Part shown: positions 6,296 through 12,808 of the stretch, piece by piece | How positions within the stretch are numbered: the stretch's first letter is position 1 | How the letters are laid out: each line of letters starts with the position of its first letter | Assembly (NCBI GenBank): GCA_003648575.1 | Contig: QMPN01000052.1 | Span: 1 to 14,405, forward strand | Length of the DNA stretch: 14,405 nt | Origin: Bacteroidota bacterium | GTDB taxonomy: Bacteria; Bacteroidota; Bacteroidia; Bacteroidales; B18-G4 | Direction of reading: 5' to 3' | Notes under the pieces: model-generated | Database searches by the model: none | Seen by the model: only the letters and a program-made list of their open reading frames with translations | Told to the model about the DNA's origin: nothing | Program-made: the position numbers and the translations under genes

Positions 6296-6817
6296 ATGAC
6301 GAATTATAAAGAACTCCTTAGAAATATCAGCACTTTTGTGTTCGATTATGATGGCGTGCTGACCGAAGGCATCGTGATGCTGACAGAAAAGGGCGAGCCT
6401 TTGCGTACAGCAAATGTCAGGGATGGCTATGCCTTGCAACTGGCAGTGAAGAAAGGATATCGTATTGCCGTGATATCCGGGGGTAAATCACCTTCCATGT
6501 CACACCGCCTGGCTTCATTGGGTATTAAAGACGTATTTCTGGGGGTGGAACATAAGATAGACGTATTTGAGAAATACCTCGAAGAAAACAATATCAGTCG
6601 CGAGGAAGTGGTTTATATGGGAGATGACATCCCTGATTACCATGTGATGCAGCAGGCCGGTGTTGCTGCATGCCCGGCCGATGCCGCAGAGGAGATCAGA
6701 TCCATATCGAAATATATTTCCCATTATGAAGGCGGGAGAGGCTGTGTAAGGGATATAATTGAACAAGTATTAAAACTGCAAAAAAACTGGATGGATGATG
6801 ACGCATTCAAGTGGTAG
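6296..6817 (+). CDS. kdsC: KdsC-type 3-deoxy-D-manno-octulosonate 8-phosphate phosphatase
   Basis: The 173-residue HAD-superfamily enzyme without a cap domain works as a tetramer, removing phosphate from Kdo-8-phosphate to give Kdo for lipid A-core assembly. Visible are motif I DYDGVLTEG (17-25, nucleophile Asp17 and acid/base Asp19), RDGYA (42-46), motif II SGG (61-63), Lys87, motif III GDDIPD (109-114) and the tail GGRGCVRDIIEQV (146-158) that reaches a neighbouring active site in this family. Length is normal. It is the second gene of the operon and overlaps the prenyltransferase start by 23 bases, which suggests coupled translation. YrbI-like phosphatases acting on other nonulosonates (such as KDN-9-P) share the motifs, so the substrate is inferred from the LPS genes nearby. 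Confidence 0.88.
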   Translation: MTNYKELLRNISTFVFDYDGVLTEGIVMLTEKGEPLRTANVRDGYALQLAVKKGYRIAVISGGKSPSMSHRLASLGIKDVFLGVEHKIDVFEKYLEENNISREEVVYMGDDIPDYHVMQQAGVAACPADAAEEIRSISKYISHYEGGRGCVRDIIEQVLKLQKNWMDDDAFKW

Positions 6818-7769
6818 ACCAAATAAGCTCAGATGCTGGTTGTCGATGCTGCGCATTCCCAACCTGGCCATTATCGTTCTGACACAGTATTTGCTGGGGT
6901 ATGGTATCATCCGGCCGGTGATGAACATGCAAAGGGTGGAACCACCCCTGGGACATCTGAACTTTCTCATACTGGTGCTGATCACCGTACTGATCGCAGC
7001 AGCAGGTTATATCATCAATGATCATTTTGATGTGAACACCGATCATAAAAATAAACCGGGCAAGAATATGCTTGAAGGCATGATCTCTGTCAGACTGGCT
7101 CTGAGGGCATATTATATATTTAATGGTATAGCCATCCTGGCCGGCTTCTACCTGTCGTGGATGGCCGGATCATCTCAGCTTGGACTTATCTTTCCGGCCA
7201 TTATCGGGCTGCTGTGGTTTTACTCCTCACGATACCAGCGAATGCCCTTCTGGGGGAACCTGATCGTGGCCATACTCTCTGCCATGGTGGTGCTCATCGT
7301 ATGGCTGTTCGAATTTTTTATGTTGCTCAATAGCGGAGATGAATTTGTGAGTGTGATGGGGCAGCTGTCTGCCATCAACAGCTATGTATGGGCATATGCA
7401 CTTTTTGCTTTCCTGGTATCCCTCTTCAGGGAGATCTTAAAAGATATACAGGATATGGATGGAGACATGAAGATGGGCTTCAGGACCCTGCCCGTGCTCT
7501 GGGGGATCAATGCAGCAAGAATGATTGCCGGAATACTGATCCTGCTCACCGTAGTGGCCCTGGCCGGGGCACAATGGTACCTTTATTCCAAAGGCTTTAC
7601 GCTTCCTTTCTGGTATCTCTTGCTGGCTGTACAGACCCTGCTCCTGTACCTTTTTTACCAGGTGATCATATCACGCAAAACCGAGGCATACGCTTTCCTT
7701 GGAAATGCAGCCAAGATCATCATGCTGGCGGGCATATTATCGATGGAACTGATCTATATTAGCTTTTAA
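6795..7769 (+). CDS. UbiA-family prenyltransferase (DGGGP synthase-like)
   Basis: The 324-residue inner-membrane protein has about nine hydrophobic segments. The two Asp-rich motifs that bind the Mg-diphosphate of the prenyl donor are present: NDHFDVNTD (75-83) in the first loop, and DIQDMDGD (217-224) in the fourth or fifth. Bacteroidota members in this position are usually annotated geranylgeranylglycerol-phosphate geranylgeranyltransferase, an archaeal-lipid-type activity. Whether they make such ether lipids or prenylate another acceptor is not established by this sequence. The start is the first ATG of an ATGATG pair, 23 bases inside kdsC; the second ATG is equally possible. maf begins 2 bases after the stop. 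A quinone prenyltransferase (MenA/UbiA) is less likely because of the KdsC/Maf context. Confidence 0.82.
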   Translation: MMTHSSGRPNKLRCWLSMLRIPNLAIIVLTQYLLGYGIIRPVMNMQRVEPPLGHLNFLILVLITVLIAAAGYIINDHFDVNTDHKNKPGKNMLEGMISVRLALRAYYIFNGIAILAGFYLSWMAGSSQLGLIFPAIIGLLWFYSSRYQRMPFWGNLIVAILSAMVVLIVWLFEFFMLLNSGDEFVSVMGQLSAINSYVWAYALFAFLVSLFREILKDIQDMDGDMKMGFRTLPVLWGINAARMIAGILILLTVVALAGAQWYLYSKGFTLPFWYLLLAVQTLLLYLFYQVIISRKTEAYAFLGNAAKIIMLAGILSMELIYISF

Positions 7770-7771
7770 AC

Positions 7772-8356
7772 ATGTTGCTGAAAAACCTGGACAAATATGA
7801 CATCATCCTGGCCTCAGGATCACCTCGCAGGCATGCCCTGCTTGCTGAGTTGGGAATTGATTTCACCATAGAAGCCAGGCCGGTTGAAGAAACATATCCC
7901 CCTGAATTGAAAGGGGAAGAGATTGCCATCCATTTGAGTTGTTTGAAAGCTGATGCTTTCGAATCAGCCTTCTTTACAGAAAAGACCCTGCTGATCACTG
8001 CCGACACCATTGTCTGCCTCGATGGAAAGATTTTGGGAAAACCGGCTTCCCGTGAGGAGGCCATGGCCACATTATGGCAGCTTTCGGGAAAGATGCACCA
8101 GGTTATCACAGGCCTCAGCCTGAGAAGCATTCAGAAAGAGGTGAACTTTGCCGTGAGTACGGATGTTTACTTTAAAGAGCTTAAAGAGGAAGAGATCGCC
8201 TTCTATGTGGATCAGTACAGGCCATACGACAAGGCCGGTGCCTACGGCATTCAGGAGTGGATCGGATATGTCGGGATAGAAAAAGTCGATGGCTCTTTTT
8301 ACAATGTAATGGGCTTGCCGGTACTGAAGCTATATGAAGAGTTGGGCAAGTTTTAG
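7772..8356 (+). CDS. maf: Maf-family nucleoside triphosphate pyrophosphatase (YhdE-like)
   Basis: The 194-residue cytoplasmic enzyme hydrolyses non-canonical or surplus nucleoside triphosphates to the monophosphate and pyrophosphate. Conserved parts are LASGSPRR (13-20, phosphate-binding), ITADTIV (75-81, Asp78 the general base), GKP (89-91), LSGKMHQVITG (104-114) and YDKAGAYGIQEW (152-163). The Arg/Gln pattern with Gln161 fits the dTTP/UTP-preferring YhdE subgroup rather than the m7GTP-preferring YceF subgroup; this assignment is from memory of the motif. In other phyla Maf is linked to septum inhibition and often called a septum formation protein. It is the fourth gene of the operon, 2 bases after ubiA and 24 before surE. 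Confidence 0.9.
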   Translation: MLLKNLDKYDIILASGSPRRHALLAELGIDFTIEARPVEETYPPELKGEEIAIHLSCLKADAFESAFFTEKTLLITADTIVCLDGKILGKPASREEAMATLWQLSGKMHQVITGLSLRSIQKEVNFAVSTDVYFKELKEEEIAFYVDQYRPYDKAGAYGIQEWIGYVGIEKVDGSFYNVMGLPVLKLYEELGKF

Positions 8357-8380
8357 TAATTTTATACTGGGATCATAAAA

Positions 8381-9151
8381 ATGAAAAAACCACACATACT
8401 GGTTACAAACGATGATGGGTATACAGCACCGGGAATTCTTAAGCTGGTCGCCATCATGCAGGAATTGGGCGACGTTACAGTCGTAGCTCCGGAGGAACCC
8501 ATGTCGGGGGCCGGGCATGCCATTACCGTGCGCAATCCGCTCAGGCTGAAGAAAAGATCAGAAGAAAACGGACTTGAAGTATGGTCCTGCAGGGGCACAC
8601 CCGTCGATTGCGTGAAACTCGGCGAACAGATCGTACTTCGTAAGAAGCCAGATCTGCTTGTTTCAGGGATCAACCATGGCTCAAATGCAGCAGTGAACAT
8701 TGTTTACTCCGGAACCATGGGTGCCGTGCTGGAAAGTACCATTAGCGGCATACCATCCATCGGATTCTCCCTGTGTGACTATCGACATGATGCGGACTTC
8801 AGCAAGGTAGATAAATATATCAGGAAGATATGTATGGAAGTTCTTGAAAAAGGCTTGCCTGAGCGTACCTGCCTGAATGTGAATATCCCTGCTGTGAACG
8901 GAGCCGATATCAAGGGCATCAAAGTATGCAGCCAGGCCAATGCCCGCTGGGTGGAGGAGTATGATGAGCGTAAAGATCCTGCCAACAGGGACTATTACTG
9001 GCTTACCGGCAAGTTTGAACTGCTCGATGAAAGAAAAGAAACAGATGAAGCAGCGCTTCGCGACAATTATGTTTCGGTGGTACCGGTTCATTACGACCTG
9101 ACAGCCCACCATGCGATGGAGCATCTTCATAAATTTGATCTGGATGTTTAA
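8381..9151 (+). CDS. surE: 5'/3'-nucleotidase SurE
   Basis: The 256-residue metal-dependent nucleoside monophosphate phosphatase, also active on short polyphosphate in E. coli, is linked to stationary-phase survival. The metal site is complete: NDDG (10-13, Asp11 and Asp12), MSGAGHAIT (41-49, Ser42) and SGINHGSNAAVN (95-106, Asn98), followed by IVYSGTMGAVLES. The later segments (TCLNVNIPAV and VSVVPVHYDLTAHHAM) are also typical. Length is normal. The ATG at 8381 leaves a 24-base gap after maf, the largest gap inside the operon. Its last three codons overlap the start of the next small gene by 8 bases. Confidence 0.93.
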   Translation: MKKPHILVTNDDGYTAPGILKLVAIMQELGDVTVVAPEEPMSGAGHAITVRNPLRLKKRSEENGLEVWSCRGTPVDCVKLGEQIVLRKKPDLLVSGINHGSNAAVNIVYSGTMGAVLESTISGIPSIGFSLCDYRHDADFSKVDKYIRKICMEVLEKGLPERTCLNVNIPAVNGADIKGIKVCSQANARWVEEYDERKDPANRDYYWLTGKFELLDERKETDEAALRDNYVSVVPVHYDLTAHHAMEHLHKFDLDV

Positions 9152-9416
9152 CAGGAATTCAATGTGGTTCGGTATACTGATCGGCATACTCATGCCATTA
9201 GTCACCTATGGCTTGTTGTATGGAATACTATATCTCTATCAAGACCTGTCGGCTGCCCCCTTGCAGTTCGATGAATCCCTGCTTCAGCTTATCAGCCCGG
9301 TGATCAACCTCTTCTTTATCCGATATTATTTCGTTAACAAAAAATATGACGATACGGGGAAGGGCTTGTTGTTAGTGACTTTTGTATACGTGATTGCTTA
9401 TTTTGTTATTAGATGA
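9144..9416 (+). CDS. Small three-TM membrane protein between surE and lpxB
   Basis: The 90-residue hydrophobic protein has three likely membrane segments, about 7-28 (WFGILIGILMPLVTYGLLYG), 46-62 (around LLQLISPVINLFFIRYYF) and 73-89 (GLLLVTFVYVIAYFVI). I do not recognise a named family. Proteins of this size and layout between surE and lpxB occur in Bacteroidota, as I recall. The ATG at 9144 overlaps the end of surE by 8 bases, and the stop overlaps the lpxB start as ATGA, so translation is probably coupled on both sides. The upstream codon at 9111 is less likely because it would put 41 bases inside surE. The ATG at 9162 is another option. Position suggests a membrane role near lipid A synthesis, but that is only inference. 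Confidence 0.72.
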   Translation: MFNRNSMWFGILIGILMPLVTYGLLYGILYLYQDLSAAPLQFDESLLQLISPVINLFFIRYYFVNKKYDDTGKGLLLVTFVYVIAYFVIR

Positions 9417-10534
9417 AATATTACATCATAGCCGGTGAAGCCTCTGGCGACCTGCATGCTTCCAAGTTGATGAATGGCTTGAAAAAGCAGGATGCGGATG
9501 CTGATTTTCGTTGCTGGGGAGGCGACCTGATGGAAGATGCAGGTGGAGTCCTGGTGAAGCATTACCGCGACCTCGCATTCATGGGCTTCGCGGAGGTGTT
9601 GATGAACATCAGGACCATTTTGCGGAATATGAAATTCTGCAAGCAGGACATCCTCGAATATAAGCCTGATGTACTCATACTGGTCGACTATCCCGGTTTC
9701 AACCTGCGGATGGCAGAGTTTGCTGCAAAGCAGGGGATCAGGGTATTCTATTACATCTCACCACAGGTGTGGGCATGGAAGCGCTCAAGAGTGCATAAGA
9801 TCAAAAAGTATGTGGAACGGATGTACGTGATCCTGCCATTCGAAAAAGATTTTTATGCCAAATTCGATTATAACGTAGATTTTGTAGGCCATCCCTTGCT
9901 GGATGCAATTCAAAATGAAACAGATGATGAAAAAAACATCAGGATAGAGGCCGGACTTGATAGTAAAGCTGTCGTGGCTGTCCTGCCGGGAAGCCGCAAG
10001 CAGGAGATCAAAAAGATGCTGCCGGTGATGATGGAGATGACAAAACATTTTCCTGACCACCAGTTTGTGATTGCTGCCGCTCCTTCAGCTCCTGATAGCT
10101 ATTATGATGCTGCTGACGGAATTGCAGGTGTGAAGATCATAAAAGGCAAGATGCATGCTATTTTGCGTATTGCGGATGCGGCCATGGTTACCTCCGGAAC
10201 AGCTACACTGGAAACAGCCCTTTTCAAGGTTCCTGAGGTAGTCTGTTATAAGGGCGGATGGATCTCATATTACATAGCCAAAAGGCTAATAAAAGACATA
10301 AAATATATTTCCCTGGTTAACCTAATTATGGATCGCGAAGTAGTAAAAGAACTGATTCAGGGTGAATTTAATGCGGGCCGTCTCAAAAGTGAGCTTACCC
10401 GATTGATATCTGATGATCAATACCGCTCACAAATGCTTTCCGACCTGGAAACCCTGCATAAAAAGCTAGGTGGCCCCGGCGCATCGGAAATGGCAGCACA
10501 GCTGATATACCAACGGCTACAGCAGTCTAAGTGA
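9413..10534 (+). CDS. lpxB: Lipid-A-disaccharide synthase
   Basis: The 373-residue GT19 glycosyltransferase, peripheral on the inner membrane, joins UDP-2,3-diacylglucosamine and lipid X to give the lipid A disaccharide. Conserved segments are GEASGD at the N-terminus (8-13), CWGGDLMEDAGG, LAFMGFAEVL, LVDYPGFNLRMA (donor/acceptor region), ISPQVWAWKRSRVHKIKKYVERMYVILPFEKDFY, VGHPLLD, VLPGSRKQEI and TSGTATLETAL (UDP-binding C-terminal domain). Length is usual. It is the last gene of the operon that begins at 5571, its start overlapping the previous stop by 4 bases (ATGA). Two bases after its stop begins the largest repeat array of the window. Confidence 0.95.
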   Translation: MKYYIIAGEASGDLHASKLMNGLKKQDADADFRCWGGDLMEDAGGVLVKHYRDLAFMGFAEVLMNIRTILRNMKFCKQDILEYKPDVLILVDYPGFNLRMAEFAAKQGIRVFYYISPQVWAWKRSRVHKIKKYVERMYVILPFEKDFYAKFDYNVDFVGHPLLDAIQNETDDEKNIRIEAGLDSKAVVAVLPGSRKQEIKKMLPVMMEMTKHFPDHQFVIAAAPSAPDSYYDAADGIAGVKIIKGKMHAILRIADAAMVTSGTATLETALFKVPEVVCYKGGWISYYIAKRLIKDIKYISLVNLIMDREVVKELIQGEFNAGRLKSELTRLISDDQYRSQMLSDLETLHKKLGGPGASEMAAQLIYQRLQQSK

Positions 10535-10536
10535 TG

Positions 10537-10578
10537 AGTATTGAGTAATGAGTATCGAGTATCGAGTATCGAGTATCG
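10537..10578 (+). repeat. Six in-phase 7-bp repeats (AGTATCG type) after lpxB
   Basis: Beginning 2 bases after the lpxB stop: AGTATTG (10537), AGTAATG (10544) and then four perfect AGTATCG units (10551-10578). This is the most regular heptamer array of the window and ends at an A-rich spacer before the array of opposite orientation. Confidence 0.9.
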
Positions 10579-10584
10579 AAAATA

Positions 10585-10612
10585 ACTCAACACCCAACAC
10601 TCAACACCCACT
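10585..10612 (-). repeat. 7-bp repeats in inverse orientation (ACTCAAC/ACCCAAC)
   Basis: ACTCAAC and ACCCAAC alternate at 10585, 10592 and 10599, then ACCCACT at 10606. Their reverse complements (GTTGAGT, GTTGGGT) rotate to AGTGTTG and GGTGTTG, that is, the same RGTNTYG family as the preceding array on the opposite strand. The two arrays are partly self-complementary and could form an imperfect hairpin. Confidence 0.8.
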
Positions 10613-10644
10613 GTGTCCGCCGAAGCGGAGCGAAGGTGGAACAC
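10613..10644. repeat. GC-rich hairpin element embedded in the heptamer array
   Basis: Two exclusive folds are visible. One is a tight hairpin TCCGC-CGAA-GCGGA (10616-10629). The other is a longer one in which GTGTCCGCC (10613-10621) pairs with GGTGGAACAC (10635-10644), with one bulged A and one G-U pair. The element interrupts the ACTCAAC/ACCCAAC array, which resumes at 10643, shifted by 2 bases out of 7-base phase. There is no T-run after it, so it is not a classic terminator. It resembles REP-like intergenic elements. Confidence 0.6.
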
Positions 10645-10670
10645 TCAACACCCAACCCCGAACCCTCAAC
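10643..10670 (-). repeat. Second inverse 7-bp repeat block upstream of comEC
   Basis: ACTCAAC (10643), ACCCAAC (10650), CCCGAAC (10657) and CCTCAAC (10664) continue the family after the hairpin element. The remaining 76 bases to the comEC start (10671-10746) are AT-rich; no exact TAnnTTTG box was found there. Confidence 0.75.
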
Positions 10671-10746
10671 CCTTTAGTGTGACATTTTCTGATTTACCGT
10701 ATTAATAGGTAGAAGGAATCTTTTCATCATCTATTAATGCTTACTC

Positions 10747-12786
10747 ATGTGGAGCCGTATTCCCCTGCTGAGGTTGATCTTGCCCTATATTGCGGGTGTG
10801 CTTATGGCCTATGGACAAGGCCTGGAGGCAAACAATTATCTATTATGGATTGCTGCTATTCCGCTTATGGCCGGCGGGATATTTTATGGCATTTTATTTA
10901 GCTATCGCAGCAGGTGGTTATATGGCAGTTTCATCATTCTGTTCATGTTTCTCAGTGGGCTGTTTTTTACAGGCAAAAAAGAGTCTTCCAGGAAAATGAT
11001 CCTTTCTGAGGTCCCGTCAGGAGAGCATATGTACCTGTGCAGCCTGGATGAGACCTTCGAAATGCGTGCACGCTCATGCAGGGGTAAAGTGAGGGTGATA
11101 TCAGTATGCGACAGCCTGGGCTGGCATGAGATGCATGCTGATATGATGCTGTATACAGAACAGGATAGCAGCTTGCTGAGTGTGCCGGCGGGAACATATT
11201 TGTTAATATCTGCAGATCTCAGAGAGCTCAGGTCCCCTGCAAACCCTGCGGAGTTTGATTATAAGGAATACCTGGCCCGGAAAGGAATTTTCCACAGTGC
11301 ATATCTCAAAAAGGGACAATGGCAGATCAGTGATCATGCTGCCGGTTTTGATTTGTTGCGTTTAGCGGATGGAATCAGGCAAAGCCTGTTGGCGAAGCTC
11401 CGTGCAAATGGTATCCGGGGAAAGTATTTTGGCATTTCTTCTGCTCTATTGCTGGGAGAAGACAGCCAGCTCGATGCCGACATACGTGATGTGTATGCCA
11501 GGGCAGGAGCCATGCATATCCTTTGTGTATCGGGCCTTCATGTTGGGGTCATCTTCCTGGTGCTTAATTTTATGTTTGGAATTTTGAAGAGGATAAGGGT
11601 AGGAAAACTCCTTTTGCCTGTTTTGCTTATGGCCTGCATCTGGTCCTACGCCCTTATTACCGGTCTTGCACCCCCGGTGGTCAGGGCTTCCTGTATGATT
11701 AGTTTTTTTATACTTGGCAATGCTCTGGGGAGGCATAAGAATGTGTACAACACCCTTGCTGCATCTGCCATATTAATGCTGTTGTTCGATCCATATGTCC
11801 TTTTCGGTGCAGGTTTCCAGCTGTCGTATACCGCAGTGCTGGGCATCATTTCTCTTCAAAAGCCCATCAGCAACTTGCTTTATTTCAGGTATAAGCTTAC
11901 CAACAGCATCTGGTCTATCACCTCTGTATCCATAGCCGCCCAGTTGGGTACCTTTCCCGTGCTGCTCTACTATTTCCATCAGTTTCCACTGTATAGCCTG
12001 CTGACCAACCTTATTGTGATCCCTCTTTCTTCCTTGATCATATACGCAGGCATCCTTCTCTTTATGATGCCGGCATCCAGCATAGCAGCTGAAGCAGCCA
12101 GCTGGATCTTCCTGAAATTGATTGGGATCATGGATGCCGGAGTTAGCCTGGTAGATCGCATCCCATACGGCATGCTTGAAGGAATATATGTCGACCTGCC
12201 AATGGCAATACTGATTGGGTTGATCATATGTTGCTTTTCTGCTTTCCTGATCGGAAAACAAAAACTTTTTCTTATTGCGGGACTGATGTCGCTGATGGTA
12301 TTTTCTGCTCATCGCCTTAACAGCAATTATCTCAGACAAGGCCAGAAGATCTTTATTGTATATTCTATCCGCGGACACTCAGCCTATGATATCATACAAG
12401 GGTCATCACACACTTTTATGGCTGACTCCTCAATCCTTGCATCTGAAGGAAAGCTTGATTACAGCATCAAGCCCTTCTGGCTCGAAAAAGGCCTGGATGC
12501 TCCACAAATCTGTCTTCTTCCTGATACTAAAATACCAAATATAACTGGCTCTCGTATTGTCATCTGGCAGGACAAATTTCCTCACTGCCATCCGCCCCGC
12601 GAAAGGCTCAAACTGGATTACCTCATACTCAGGGGAGATTGTCCTTTTGATCCGGAAGATGTATTTCAGTGGTTTGATCCAGGATTGGTGATCATCGACT
12701 CATCAGTGCCGCCATGGGTGAAAGCCCCGGAAAGGGATTATAGATTTTGGGATGTGAGGAAAAACGGCGCTTTCCTGAAGGATTAG
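10747..12786 (+). CDS. comEC: ComEC/Rec2-family DNA-uptake channel protein without a metallo-beta-lactamase core
   Basis: The 679-residue polytopic inner-membrane protein belongs to the family that moves single-stranded DNA into the cytoplasm in natural transformation. N-terminal membrane segments (about 8-75) lead into a soluble DUF4131/OB-like part (about 85-200, with a RSPANPAEFDYKEYLARKGI stretch at about 160). The Competence domain (about 220-500) follows, with LLLGEDSQL, AGAMHILCVSGLHVG (about 253-267), GLAPPVVRASCMI and LFGAGFQLSYTAVLGI. The C-terminal region after about 523 lacks the HxHxDH zinc motif of full ComEC proteins. It is only about 155 residues and looks like a degenerate version of that domain, as I recall for many Bacteroidota. 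The ATG at 10747 begins with the typical WSRIPLLRLILPYIAGV. It is convergent with the T9SS cargo gene, leaving 17 bases between stops. Competence in this organism is not shown by the gene alone. Confidence 0.88.
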   Translation: MWSRIPLLRLILPYIAGVLMAYGQGLEANNYLLWIAAIPLMAGGIFYGILFSYRSRWLYGSFIILFMFLSGLFFTGKKESSRKMILSEVPSGEHMYLCSLDETFEMRARSCRGKVRVISVCDSLGWHEMHADMMLYTEQDSSLLSVPAGTYLLISADLRELRSPANPAEFDYKEYLARKGIFHSAYLKKGQWQISDHAAGFDLLRLADGIRQSLLAKLRANGIRGKYFGISSALLLGEDSQLDADIRDVYARAGAMHILCVSGLHVGVIFLVLNFMFGILKRIRVGKLLLPVLLMACIWSYALITGLAPPVVRASCMISFFILGNALGRHKNVYNTLAASAILMLLFDPYVLFGAGFQLSYTAVLGIISLQKPISNLLYFRYKLTNSIWSITSVSIAAQLGTFPVLLYYFHQFPLYSLLTNLIVIPLSSLIIYAGILLFMMPASSIAAEAASWIFLKLIGIMDAGVSLVDRIPYGMLEGIYVDLPMAILIGLIICCFSAFLIGKQKLFLIAGLMSLMVFSAHRLNSNYLRQGQKIFIVYSIRGHSAYDIIQGSSHTFMADSSILASEGKLDYSIKPFWLEKGLDAPQICLLPDTKIPNITGSRIVIWQDKFPHCHPPRERLKLDYLILRGDCPFDPEDVFQWFDPGLVIIDSSVPPWVKAPERDYRFWDVRKNGAFLKD

Positions 12787-12808
12787 ATCCTGGTGATTAA
12801 TGATTAGT
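12781..12808. repeat. Short 7-bp periodic stretch (GATTARN) across the convergent stops
   Basis: GATTAGA (12781), an unrelated 7-mer (12788), GATTAAT (12795) and GATTAGT (12802) are in phase. The first contains the comEC stop and the last the stop of the T9SS cargo gene. Period agrees with the other arrays but the word differs, so membership is uncertain. No terminator hairpin is visible between these convergent genes. Confidence 0.4.

Noticed and set aside
7388..7762. 124-codon open frame in another frame of the UbiA gene
   Set aside because: The UbiA frame has both Asp-rich motifs and membrane segments; this one reads as random Gly/Asp/His-rich sequence.
9111..9143. N-terminal extension of the small membrane protein
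   Set aside because: It would lie within the surE frame; the ATG at 9144 gives the usual short overlap and a protein that begins just before its first membrane segment.
10537..10670. Possible CRISPR array
   Set aside because: Units are 7 bases without spacers, far below CRISPR repeat length, and no cas gene is nearby.
11773..12378. 201-codon open frame on the minus strand inside comEC
   Set aside because: It is antisense to the conserved Competence domain, its product is rich in Gln, His and Lys without domain character, and it has no promoter or RBS. It is a shadow of biased codon use in membrane segments.
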